From Bacteroidota bacterium (GTDB lineage Bacteria; Bacteroidota; Bacteroidia; AKYH767-A; 2013-40CM-41-45): a stretch of 64,000 nt of DNA. The stretch's first letter is position 1. Each line of letters begins with the position of its first letter. The notes beneath the pieces were generated by a model. The model did no database searches. It had not been told where the DNA came from and worked only from the letters and a program-made list of their open reading frames with translations. Both the position numbers and the translations under genes were made by a program. Where the stretch lies: positions 1 to 64,000 of the forward strand of contig SHNE01000025.1 of assembly GCA_004295015.1 (NCBI GenBank), written 5' to 3'. Shown piece by piece: positions 9,962 to 18,420 of the stretch.

Positions 9962-10936
9962 ATGAAAACAAAAAATCTTGCGTGGACAATTGCCATTGGC
10001 CTCTTTGTCACATTTACTGCATGTAAAAAGGAAAATAATGACCCCGACAATGCTGCGAAATTGGATTCAAAAGTATCGCAGCATAATTCTGATGCAAACG
10101 ATTATAAGGCAGAATCTGATCAGACAGACAATGACATCAATAGTTCTTTAAGCGATATTCCGTCATTTGGCAGAGTCTCAAGTGCAGCTTCCATTCTTTC
10201 CAGCCCACTATGCGGAGTGATTATTGACTCATCTCAAATTGCAAATAAAATTCTATTCTACAATTTTGACGGAGTTACTCCATGTTTCAGTCCTACACGC
10301 ACAAGATCCGGACAGATCAAGGTTCAACTTACAAGTGGAAATCTCTGGAGTGATCCCGGTTCAGTACTCACGATTACCTACATTAATTTTAAAGTAACCC
10401 GATTGAGCAATAATAAATCTATTATGTTTAACGGGGTAAAAACTTTGAAAAACATCAATGGGAATGACTGGCTCGGATTTATTTCCAGCACAAGCACCTT
10501 ACGCTATCAGGAGAGAGCATTAAATATTGCCGTGACATTTGATAATAACCTTTCTGCAACATGGAACAGTGCAAGAATGACGGAGTGGACTTTCATCCAA
10601 GCAACTACTAACCCGAATATTCCTTATGCACATATCAGCTTCTCAGCATCAGGTGACACAACATTAAATGGTCAGACAAATACAGATAGCTGGGGAATAA
10701 ACAGATTTGGCGATGCTTTCGTTACACATTATAATACGCCAATAGTTTCAAATAATTATTGCGGATTATGGAGATTTAATTCAGGTGAGTTGGTACATAA
10801 TGTAAATGCAAATAATTTCACACTGACGCTTGGAGTCGATCAAAATGGAAATCCAACTCCTTACACATGTGCTTATGGATACAAAGTGAGCTGGAATATA
10901 AACGGGAATTCTAACAGTGTTGTCCTGAGTTATTAA
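9962..10936 (+). CDS. Lipoprotein of unknown function
   Basis: A protein of 324 residues with a lipoprotein signal: basic start, hydrophobic run, then 'TFTAC' with the Cys at residue 20, followed by a charged linker rich in D, N and S. The remainder is beta-rich, with repeated mention of T/N/S and a late 'GLWRFNSGE' stretch; no known domain was recognised. It probably resides on the outer membrane. A TAAATTTG at 9878-9885 may be its -7 element, although no good TTG was seen at the correct distance. A strong terminator follows at 10955, so the gene is transcribed alone. Confidence 0.8.
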   Translation: MKTKNLAWTIAIGLFVTFTACKKENNDPDNAAKLDSKVSQHNSDANDYKAESDQTDNDINSSLSDIPSFGRVSSAASILSSPLCGVIIDSSQIANKILFYNFDGVTPCFSPTRTRSGQIKVQLTSGNLWSDPGSVLTITYINFKVTRLSNNKSIMFNGVKTLKNINGNDWLGFISSTSTLRYQERALNIAVTFDNNLSATWNSARMTEWTFIQATTNPNIPYAHISFSASGDTTLNGQTNTDSWGINRFGDAFVTHYNTPIVSNNYCGLWRFNSGELVHNVNANNFTLTLGVDQNGNPTPYTCAYGYKVSWNINGNSNSVVLSY

Positions 10937-10954
10937 ATAAAATATTTTTAATTG

Positions 10955-10989
10955 AAAAAACGTCCGAAAATTTCCGGGCGTTTTTTTTT
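10955..10989 (+). terminator. Intrinsic terminator after the lipoprotein gene
   Basis: AAAAAACGTCCG pairs with CGGGCGTTTTTT around a short AAAATTTC loop, and a run of nine T follows. It lies 19 bp beyond the stop codon. Confidence 0.9.
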
Positions 10990-11111
10990 GATCCTGACTT
11001 CAAGAATCAAAAGCAATTTTCAGAAACATGCTTTCTTTCGAATCGCTTATTTCGCCAAACAGAACACAATGCCCATCATAAATGCAGATCAGGCTTATTG
11101 AACTCATGAAG

Positions 11112-11132
11112 AAGCCTCAAATGGCTTTTTTT
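11112..11132 (+). terminator. Short hairpin with T-run, possible second terminator
   Basis: AAGCC (11112-11116) and GGCTT (11123-11127) enclose TCAAAT, followed by T-rich sequence. The stem is only 5 bp. It sits within the 399-bp gap 10937-11335, which otherwise holds the first terminator and the promoter/inverted repeat of the next gene. Confidence 0.4.
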
Positions 11133-11242
11133 AAAAAAAAGACGAATCTGTCCCAAAAACCTTGATTTTGAAATAAAAATGAGTTTTATTTGGAAATAGT
11201 GGTTTTTTTTCGTATATTAAGGCATAACAAAGATTTTTCGTA

Positions 11243-11303
11243 TTGTTTCCATGTGTTTTAATGTAGCATTGTTGAACATACCCAAATCCAAGCACACATG
11301 GAA
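11243..11303 (+). promoter_or_regulatory. Candidate promoter with a 10-bp inverted repeat, upstream of the DUF4332 gene
   Basis: A TTG (11243-11245) and TAGCATTG (11264-11271), separated by 18 bp, approximate the Bacteroidota -33 and -7 elements (one mismatch to TAnnTTTG). A perfect inverted repeat overlaps them: TTCCATGTGT (11247-11256) in the spacer and ACACATGGAA (11294-11303) in the presumed leader, about 47 bp centre to centre. It may be a looping operator or a leader hairpin. Confidence 0.4.
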
Positions 11304-11335
11304 GAAGGAAGCGGGTACCAAAATTTATTAATGAT

Positions 11336-11746
11336 ATGACTGATATGAAAATTCAAGAGTTTCGTGGAATTGGGATGATGTATGGAGAAAAATTTATGAA
11401 TATAGGTGTCCTGATGTTGAGTGATCTTTTAAAAATGGGTAAAACACCTGCCGGAAGAAGGGATCTCGCATTAAAAACAATGATTGACGAATCTTTAATA
11501 TTGAAATGGGTAAATCAGGCTGACCTTACCAGAGTGAATGGCGTTGGCCCTGTGTATGCCGAATTACTCGAAGAAAGTGGAGTTGACACGGTGAATGAAT
11601 TGAAAAACCGTAATCCCGAAAATCTGACTAATAAACTCGTAGAAGTGAATAACATGAAGAAGATTGCTCAATCACTTCCAACTGCTCAACAAATTGAGAC
11701 TTTTGTGAACGAGGCAAAAGTGTTGGAGCCAATGGTTGAGTATTAA
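11336..11746 (+). CDS. DUF4332 domain protein (helix-hairpin-helix type)
   Basis: A small cytoplasmic protein of 136 residues. 'EFRGIGMMYGEKFMNIGVL' and 'LTRVNGVGPVYAELLEESGV' are two helix-hairpin-helix-like motifs with the G-[IV]-G turn, the signature of DUF4332. Such motifs commonly bind DNA non-specifically, but the role of the family is unknown. The ATG at 11336 is used; a second ATG at 11345 is possible. The gene stands alone between its own candidate promoter and inverted repeat (11243-11303) and a strong terminator (11786). Confidence 0.85.
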   Translation: MTDMKIQEFRGIGMMYGEKFMNIGVLMLSDLLKMGKTPAGRRDLALKTMIDESLILKWVNQADLTRVNGVGPVYAELLEESGVDTVNELKNRNPENLTNKLVEVNNMKKIAQSLPTAQQIETFVNEAKVLEPMVEY

Positions 11747-11785
11747 TTCCAACCACTAGTACTCATGGATAAATATCATCCGTGT

Positions 11786-11819
11786 AAAAACGCCCCGGAA
11801 TATTGGGGCGTTTTTTTTT
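11786..11819 (+). terminator. Intrinsic terminator after the DUF4332 gene
   Basis: AAAAACGCCCC and GGGGCGTTTTT form a perfect 11-bp stem around GGAATATT, followed by a T-run. Confidence 0.93.
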
Positions 11820-11864
11820 AATAAAGCCAATTTTTCCCTCAAAGAAGAGTACTCGCCGAATTTT

Positions 11865-11896
11865 TTTGTCTTAAAGGTGAATTTTATCTATTTTTA
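11865..11896 (+). promoter_or_regulatory. Candidate Bacteroidota promoter for the 11956 gene
   Basis: TTTG (11865-11868) and TATTTTTA (11889-11896) are 20 bp apart and resemble the -33 and -7 elements, with the final G replaced by A. The start codon lies 60 bp downstream. Confidence 0.3.
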
Positions 11897-11955
11897 AAGG
11901 GTAGAGCAATCTCCTACTGCGCCTTTGTTTCAGGAGTAAAAGCTACCCATAATTA

Positions 11956-14900
11956 ATGCTATCAAGACTAGTCGGAATTTGCATTTTTATTTTCACTGTA
12001 GGTTTCCATAATCATTTATGTGCACAGTCATTCGAGCCTTCCTCGACGAAGCAAAATAATGACACATTATCTTTTACTGAAAAGATAAACGATAACTATT
12101 TGGATGAAGACGAAGACAAAAAAGAGAAGGGCATGAAGCCTGATCGTCCGGATCTTGCGCATGAACAAGAGATCGAACTAACCAAGGATCCTGTCTCAGG
12201 TATTGTACCGCGCGAAAGGCTTAGATCAGTATTTACTTTAGTCAAACAACAAAGAAACCAACGATTATCTCAAGCCCCGGCAGCGAGCATGGCAACGGCT
12301 TCCTGGACAGAAAGAGGTCCCAGCAATGTTGGAGGACGAACAAGGGCTTTGATGTACGATCCAAATGATGTGACAAATAAAAAAGTATGGGCCGGTGGGG
12401 TTGGTGGAGGTTTATGGTATACTAACGATATTTCTGTTGCGTCACCTGTTTGGATTAATGTAGATGACTTCTGGGCCAACATTGCAATCTCATGCATTGC
12501 ATATAATCCGGCGAATACTCAGGAACTATATGTCGGAACCGGTGAAGGCTGGTACAATTCCGATGCAATCAGTGGACTTGGAATTTGGAAATCCGTTGAT
12601 GGTGGAAATTCCTGGACACAGTTGTCAAGCACAAACAGTTCTACTTACTATCAAATTCAAAAAATTGTTATCAGTTCAACGGGCATTGTCTATGCTGCTA
12701 CAAGAAGTGGTGGAGTAAGAAGATCTGTTGATGGAGGTAATAACTGGACACAGGTTTTATCCGGGCGTGCTGCTGATCTTGAAATTGGCGCAGATGGCAC
12801 TTTATATGCATCCATCGGAATTTTTACAACCGACGGTATTTATAGTTCCACGAACGGAACAACATGGACAAAAAGGAATACCGGAACAAATGGCTTTCCA
12901 ACTACAGGGTTTGAGCGAATTGAAATTGCCTGTGCTCCCTCAGACCCTAACATCTTATATGCACTCACCCAACATGATATTGATAATACCATTGAGAATA
13001 TATACATGTCATCCAACAAGGGAATCACCTGGGTAACAGTGAACAAACCTACAGATGCAGACCTTGGTATAGGTTCAGATTTTACCCGATCACAAGCCTG
13101 GTATGATTTAATTGCTGCTGTTGATCCTGCGAATTCACAAAACCTTATCATAGGTGGCGTTAATTTATTTTATTCAACAAATGCAGGAAGCAGCTGGACT
13201 CAAATTTCAAAATGGTCGAACAATGCTGCAATGAATTTACTTAGTTGCTCTATTGTACATGCTGATCAACATGCAATTGCCTTTCAACCGGGAAGTTCTT
13301 CAGTTTTTCTATCCGGAAATGATGGAGGTGTGTATCTCTGCGCAAATGTCAGCACCGCCGGAAGCTCCAGTCAGTTTTCGAATAAAAATACAGGCTATAA
13401 TGTCACTCAATTTTATGCTGCTGCTATGCATCCCGGTGCAGGTTCAAACAATTTTATTGCAGGAGCACAGGATAATGGTACACAAAAATTTACGACTGCC
13501 GGGATGAATAGCACTACTTCGCCTACAGGTGGAGACGGAGCATTTTGTTTCATTGATCAAACTAACGGGAACTACCAGATCAGCTCCTACGTTTACAATA
13601 CTTATTACCGAACAACAAACAACTGGTCAACTAAAACAACCATATCCAATTCCTCTACCACAGGATCTTTTATTAATCCGGCAGATTATGATGATGCAAA
13701 CGGAATTTTATACTCTTCATACTCAACAACCGAGATTCAACGCATATCCGGCATCAGAAGCACTCCGGCCAATCCGGTCCAATTTACTGTTACAGGAATG
13801 TCGGCAAAGGCTACTCATCTTAGGGTTAGTCCTTACTCTCCAGTTGGTACTACCACACTATTTGTTGGAACAGGAAATGCAAAATTGTACAAAGTAACAA
13901 ACGCACAGGGAGCCTCCCCGAGCACAAGCAGCATTGGTTCATCTTCATTCCCATCAGGAAGTATTTCATGTGTTGAGGTAGGAACCTCAGAGAATGAATT
14001 GCTTGTTACTTTTTCAAACTATGGTGTTACATCTGTGTGGATGACTAGTAACGGCGGAAGCACCTGGACAAGTAAAGAAGGAAACCTTCCCGATATGCCG
14101 GTGCGCTGGGCTTTATTTAACCCAAACAATTTCAATGAAGTTTTGCTTGCAACCGAAGTTGGAGTATGGAGCACTTCTGACATTACAGCTTCCTCTCCTG
14201 CCTGGCTTGCTAACAATGGCAATCTTGCGAATGTTCGGATAGATATGCTACAAGTCAGAAGCAGCGACAAAACAGTCATAGCAGCTACACATGGAAGGGG
14301 TGTTTTTAGCACAAACTATTTTAGTTCACCTGTAGCAGATTTTACTGCTTTCAATACTTCTGTTTGTGCAGGTTCAAGTGTAAGTTTTTCAGATCAATCT
14401 ACCAATGGCCCAACAAACTGGTCCTGGTCTTTTCCCGGAGGTAACCCGGGATCATCGACCTTACAAAATCCGCTTGTCAGCTATCCTACCGCAGGCACCT
14501 ATTCTGTAAGTCTTACTGCAGGCAACTCAAGTGGGAGTAATGCAATCACTAAGACAAACTATATTAGTATTTATTCAGGGCCGCTGGTAAGTGTATCTGT
14601 CTCTGCTGCACCTTCCGGTTCAATCTGTCCGGGAACCAATGTCACCTTTACAGCAATCCCTTCTTTCGGTGGCACAAATCCTGTTTACCAGTGGAAACGA
14701 AACGGCACAAATGTCGGAACGAATTCAACGGGCTATTCGACTAACTCCCTTGTACACGGCGATCAAATTACATGCGTAATGACAAGCAGTGAAAGTTGTG
14801 TTAGTGGCAACCCCGCAACTTCCAACACAGTCAATATGGTTGTGAATCCGAATGTAACTGCAGGCATAAGTATTTCTGTGAGTCCGTCAACCACCATTTG

Positions 14901-17046
14901 TTCCGGTGCTTCAGTAAGCTTTACAGCCAATCCGGTAAATGGAGGTTCGAGCCCTGTTTATCAATGGAAAAAAAACGGAACGAATGTTGGGACGAACACT
15001 TCAGTATACAGTTCAAGCTCCTTTAGTGATCAGGATCAAATTAGCTGTATTATGACCAGCAATGCACCTTGTATTAGTGGTAACCCGGCAAGCTCAAATA
15101 CAATTACCCTAAGTGTTATACAAAACAGCACTGCCAGCATTTCTATTTCAGCAAGTCCATCAACCGGCATTTGTGCCGGTGAAAACATCGTGTTCAGTTC
15201 AACCAGCACCAATGCAGGGTCCGGACCTTCGTTTCAATGGAGGGTAAACGGAAATAATACAGGAATCAACAGTTCAACATTTTCGAGTAGCACATTAAAT
15301 GACGGAGATATTGTACGCTGTCAACTGACGAGTAGCGAAACCTGTCTGGTCAGTAATCCTGTTAACTCAAACAGTATTCCTGTAAGTGTTATTGCAAGTG
15401 TCTCGCCTTCTGTTGTTATCAGCAGCACAACAAGTGGAGCTATCTGTGAAGGAACAAGCGTAACATTCTCAGCGAGTGTATCAGGAGCCGGATCATCGCC
15501 TTCCTTCCAGTGGAAAGTAAATGGAAATAACGCCGGCGGCGACAGCTCCGGTTTTACAAGCAATAATTTCACGAATGGAGATCAGATTACTTGTGAAGTT
15601 ACAGGTAATGCCAATTGCACTGTTGGAAATCCGGCCATCTCCAATGTTATTACCATGGCAGTAAATCCCTTACTCAGCGCAAGTATCAATGTAACAATTA
15701 GTCCATCCAGTACAATTTGTTCCGGAACATCTGTTACACTAACGGCACATCCAACAAATGGAGGAAGCAATCCTGTTTACCAATGGAAAAGAAACGGTGC
15801 GAATATTGGAGGTAACACCGTCACTTTTACCGCTGCTTCCTTTGCAAACGGGAATCAGCTCAGCTGTGTTATGACAAGCAATGCAAGCTGTGTAACCGGC
15901 AGCCCTGCCAATTCGAATGTTATCGTAATGACAGTCTATCCAAACGTGACAGCAAGTGTCGGTATAAGCAGTAGCCCTTCAACAACAATTTGCCAAGGGG
16001 AAGAAGTAACAGTCAGTGCAAGTCCTGTTAATGGCGGAAGCTCCCCTTCATATCAATGGAAAATAAACGGCACCTATAACGGAGTTACCGGTCCGACCTT
16101 TACGACTAGCGCCCTCAGCAATGGAAATCAGGTTCGCTGTGAAATGACGAGTAATGCTCCTTGTGTTTCAGGAAATCCTGCAACTTCCAATTCACAATTT
16201 TTTACAGTAAACCAAACAGTAAATCCCTCTGTGATTATCAATGCTACTCCTTCCGATACTGTTTGTGAAGGAACAAATCCAAGCTATACGGCAATTCCGA
16301 ACAATGGAGGTCCTACACCCTCATATCAATGGAAGCTTAATGGAACAAATGTTGGGATGAACAGTTCTACTTACCAGGCAGGTTCCGGTATCAGCGGCGA
16401 CCAGGTATATGTTGAAATGACAAGTTCAGTAAACTGCCCGGCTGTAAATCCGGTTTCTTCCAATACCCTTACCACAATTAATTGCCAATCTGTTCTTGCT
16501 CTCAAATTATTTATTGAAGGTTATTATACCGGAAGCGGGTTGATGCGAGCGGTAGCAGACCCCTATAATTATCCTTCGTTGTGTGACAGCATCAAAGTTT
16601 CACTGGCAAATACATTTTCTCCCAATACTATTTATCAGTCTGTAACCGGTACACTCAACACTTCGGGAGTCGGATCATTTGAGTTTAGCTCTTATCCCGG
16701 AACAAACTATTACATAGTTGTTCAACATAGAAACAGTCTGGAAAGCTGGAGCAGTATCCCTGTGAGTACGGGTCCGTCAATGAATTATGATTTCAGCACA
16801 TCGGCAGCCAAGGTTTATGGAAGCAATCAAAAAAATATGGGCGACGGGAATTTTGCCATAATCAGTGGTGACATAAATCAAGATATGATCATAGACATGA
16901 ATGATAATATGCTGATAGAATTGAGTCTTCAAAATTTAATGTCAGGTTATTTAGAAGAAGATTTAAACGGAGATGGACTTGTTGAAAGCAGTGACTTTAG
17001 TTTGCTTGAAAATAATATCGGGCTATTTATAACACAAAGACCCTGA
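11956..17046 (+). CDS. Secreted propeller/PKD/Ig-repeat protein with a dockerin-like tail
   Basis: An exported protein of 1,696 residues. A signal peptide (1-24, ending LCAQ) is followed by an acidic linker, then a long sortilin/sialidase-like beta-propeller (about 110-785) with many 'W.S.DGG.SWT' type strands (for example 'IWKSVDGGNSWTQL'). One PKD domain (about 791-870, 'PTNWSWSFPGG') and seven Ig-like repeats of about 90 residues follow. The C-terminus lacks the usual YPNP sorting domain. It has two EF-hand-like loops, 'DINQDMIIDMND' and 'DLNGDGLVESSD' (about 1637-1685), and ends 'LLENNIGLFITQRP'. This resembles a dockerin repeat and may serve as an alternative sorting or attachment signal. 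Likely binds a surface or polymer; no enzymatic residues were assigned. Confidence 0.86.
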   Translation: MLSRLVGICIFIFTVGFHNHLCAQSFEPSSTKQNNDTLSFTEKINDNYLDEDEDKKEKGMKPDRPDLAHEQEIELTKDPVSGIVPRERLRSVFTLVKQQRNQRLSQAPAASMATASWTERGPSNVGGRTRALMYDPNDVTNKKVWAGGVGGGLWYTNDISVASPVWINVDDFWANIAISCIAYNPANTQELYVGTGEGWYNSDAISGLGIWKSVDGGNSWTQLSSTNSSTYYQIQKIVISSTGIVYAATRSGGVRRSVDGGNNWTQVLSGRAADLEIGADGTLYASIGIFTTDGIYSSTNGTTWTKRNTGTNGFPTTGFERIEIACAPSDPNILYALTQHDIDNTIENIYMSSNKGITWVTVNKPTDADLGIGSDFTRSQAWYDLIAAVDPANSQNLIIGGVNLFYSTNAGSSWTQISKWSNNAAMNLLSCSIVHADQHAIAFQPGSSSVFLSGNDGGVYLCANVSTAGSSSQFSNKNTGYNVTQFYAAAMHPGAGSNNFIAGAQDNGTQKFTTAGMNSTTSPTGGDGAFCFIDQTNGNYQISSYVYNTYYRTTNNWSTKTTISNSSTTGSFINPADYDDANGILYSSYSTTEIQRISGIRSTPANPVQFTVTGMSAKATHLRVSPYSPVGTTTLFVGTGNAKLYKVTNAQGASPSTSSIGSSSFPSGSISCVEVGTSENELLVTFSNYGVTSVWMTSNGGSTWTSKEGNLPDMPVRWALFNPNNFNEVLLATEVGVWSTSDITASSPAWLANNGNLANVRIDMLQVRSSDKTVIAATHGRGVFSTNYFSSPVADFTAFNTSVCAGSSVSFSDQSTNGPTNWSWSFPGGNPGSSTLQNPLVSYPTAGTYSVSLTAGNSSGSNAITKTNYISIYSGPLVSVSVSAAPSGSICPGTNVTFTAIPSFGGTNPVYQWKRNGTNVGTNSTGYSTNSLVHGDQITCVMTSSESCVSGNPATSNTVNMVVNPNVTAGISISVSPSTTICSGASVSFTANPVNGGSSPVYQWKKNGTNVGTNTSVYSSSSFSDQDQISCIMTSNAPCISGNPASSNTITLSVIQNSTASISISASPSTGICAGENIVFSSTSTNAGSGPSFQWRVNGNNTGINSSTFSSSTLNDGDIVRCQLTSSETCLVSNPVNSNSIPVSVIASVSPSVVISSTTSGAICEGTSVTFSASVSGAGSSPSFQWKVNGNNAGGDSSGFTSNNFTNGDQITCEVTGNANCTVGNPAISNVITMAVNPLLSASINVTISPSSTICSGTSVTLTAHPTNGGSNPVYQWKRNGANIGGNTVTFTAASFANGNQLSCVMTSNASCVTGSPANSNVIVMTVYPNVTASVGISSSPSTTICQGEEVTVSASPVNGGSSPSYQWKINGTYNGVTGPTFTTSALSNGNQVRCEMTSNAPCVSGNPATSNSQFFTVNQTVNPSVIINATPSDTVCEGTNPSYTAIPNNGGPTPSYQWKLNGTNVGMNSSTYQAGSGISGDQVYVEMTSSVNCPAVNPVSSNTLTTINCQSVLALKLFIEGYYTGSGLMRAVADPYNYPSLCDSIKVSLANTFSPNTIYQSVTGTLNTSGVGSFEFSSYPGTNYYIVVQHRNSLESWSSIPVSTGPSMNYDFSTSAAKVYGSNQKNMGDGNFAIISGDINQDMIIDMNDNMLIELSLQNLMSGYLEEDLNGDGLVESSDFSLLENNIGLFITQRP
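14586..16488 (+). repeat. Seven tandem Ig-like repeats, about 272 bp each
   Basis: Each unit starts near 'SVSxSPSxTICxG', contains 'YQWKxNGTNVG' and ends 'SNxCVxGNPATSNT'. One Cys pair per unit is conserved. Units 3 and 4 share 'SFQWxVNGNN', while 1, 2, 5, 6 and 7 share the 'NGGxxPxYQWK' form. The repeats are coding and diverged at the DNA level. Confidence 0.9.
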
Positions 17047-17135
17047 TTGCCGAAACATTGATTTTTATAGCTGAGAATTTTTCTACCTTTCAATTGAAGA
17101 GTAAATCCCTAACTTAGCCGGAACATATTTGTACT

Positions 17136-18404
17136 ATGATCAGCAATGCCTCCATCAAATCGCTCCTACAAGAAGTTGAAATTTTCAAAGGTATTCCTGC
17201 TGAATTGATTGATGCTTTTTCGAACAGACTTGAATCAAGTTTCTACCGGGCGGGGACAGAATTAATCCACAAAGGCGACGAAGGAAATTCAATGTTTGTA
17301 ATTGCTGAAGGCATTGTGAAAATTCATGATGGAGAACACGTGATTGCAAAAATGGCCGCCGGAAATTTTTTCGGCGAGTTTTCCCTTTTAGATGAAGCAC
17401 CACGATCGATGTCTGTTTCTGCTGAAGGCGACATCCGTGTAATTAAAATAAGTCGTGAGTTGTTCTTTGAATTACTGCAAAGTCAGCCTGAAGTTGCCAA
17501 GAAAATTATCAGTGGGCTTACAAGGAGATTAAGAAATCAGAACGAGTCAATCATACGACAATTAAAATCCCGTGAAGAGGAACTTACCCGACTTGTAGAC
17601 GAACGAACAAGGGAGCTCAAGTTAAGAAATGAAGAAATTAGCATTAAAAACCGGGAGATTACTGATAATGTTAATTACGCAAAACGAATTCAAACTGCCA
17701 TTTTACCTGATACGAATGCAATTCAAAAAGCATTTAATGAGTCGTTCATTCTGTACCTTCCTAAAGATATCGTGAGCGGAGACTTCTATGCTTTTTTCCC
17801 AAAGCAAGACAGTGCGATTATTATTGCTGCAGATTGCACAGGACATGGAGTCACCGGAGCCTTTTTAAGTGTTGTTGGAAATTCGTTGCTCACACAAATT
17901 ATCAATGAAAAAAAAGTTTCTGATCCGGGAAAAATATTAGACCAATTGAACGAGGCCGTAATTGACACGCTAAACCAAAGACAGGGTGAGTCAACAGACG
18001 GAATGGACATATCTATTTGCTCTCTGAACTTTAAAACAAAAAAGTTAAAATTCTCCGGAGCCAACCGACCTCTATGGATAATAAGGAATAATGAACTCAG
18101 TTCGTATACCGCAAATAAATTTCCAGTTGGCGGCATGCAAATTCTCCATGAAGAAAATTTTCAGAGTCACGAGATCCAAATGGAGAAGGGCGACACTTTT
18201 TACATTTTCAGCGATGGCTATGCGGATCAATTTGGTGGCGAGAGCGGGAAAAAGTTTATGACTAAAAAACTCAAAGAAGTTCTACTGTCCATTCAAAAGC
18301 TTAGTATGAAAGAACAACAAGTTTTTTTACTAGATGCTTTTAACAAATGGAGGGGAGATCAGGAGCAGGTGGATGATGTGTTGGTAATTGGGGTAAAAAT
18401 ATAA
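17136..18404 (+). CDS. cNMP-binding domain / SpoIIE-type PP2C phosphatase
   Basis: A 422-residue signalling protein, apparently cytoplasmic. Residues 10-125 form a cyclic nucleotide-binding domain with the phosphate cassette 'FFGEFSLLDEAPRSMSV' (about 78-93). A coiled coil (about 135-180) leads to a SpoIIE/RsbU-like serine phosphatase domain (about 185-422) with the expected acidic metal ligands in 'IVSGDFY' (D216), 'ADCTGHGVTGAF' (D233), 'DGMDIS', 'SDGYADQ' (D360) and 'DDVLVIGV'. The family dephosphorylates anti-anti-sigma-like partners; no such partner or kinase lies nearby. Binding of cAMP or a related nucleotide would tune activity, but the ligand is not known. It is convergent with the next gene, 16 bp apart. 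Confidence 0.93.
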   Translation: MISNASIKSLLQEVEIFKGIPAELIDAFSNRLESSFYRAGTELIHKGDEGNSMFVIAEGIVKIHDGEHVIAKMAAGNFFGEFSLLDEAPRSMSVSAEGDIRVIKISRELFFELLQSQPEVAKKIISGLTRRLRNQNESIIRQLKSREEELTRLVDERTRELKLRNEEISIKNREITDNVNYAKRIQTAILPDTNAIQKAFNESFILYLPKDIVSGDFYAFFPKQDSAIIIAADCTGHGVTGAFLSVVGNSLLTQIINEKKVSDPGKILDQLNEAVIDTLNQRQGESTDGMDISICSLNFKTKKLKFSGANRPLWIIRNNELSSYTANKFPVGGMQILHEENFQSHEIQMEKGDTFYIFSDGYADQFGGESGKKFMTKKLKEVLLSIQKLSMKEQQVFLLDAFNKWRGDQEQVDDVLVIGVKI

Positions 18405-18420
18405 TTCAAGGCAGGATGAT

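Noticed and set aside
16860-17046. Cellulosome dockerin
   Set aside because: No cohesin, scaffoldin or cellulase domain is present; the EF-hand-like tail is better treated as a possible Bacteroidota sorting tail.
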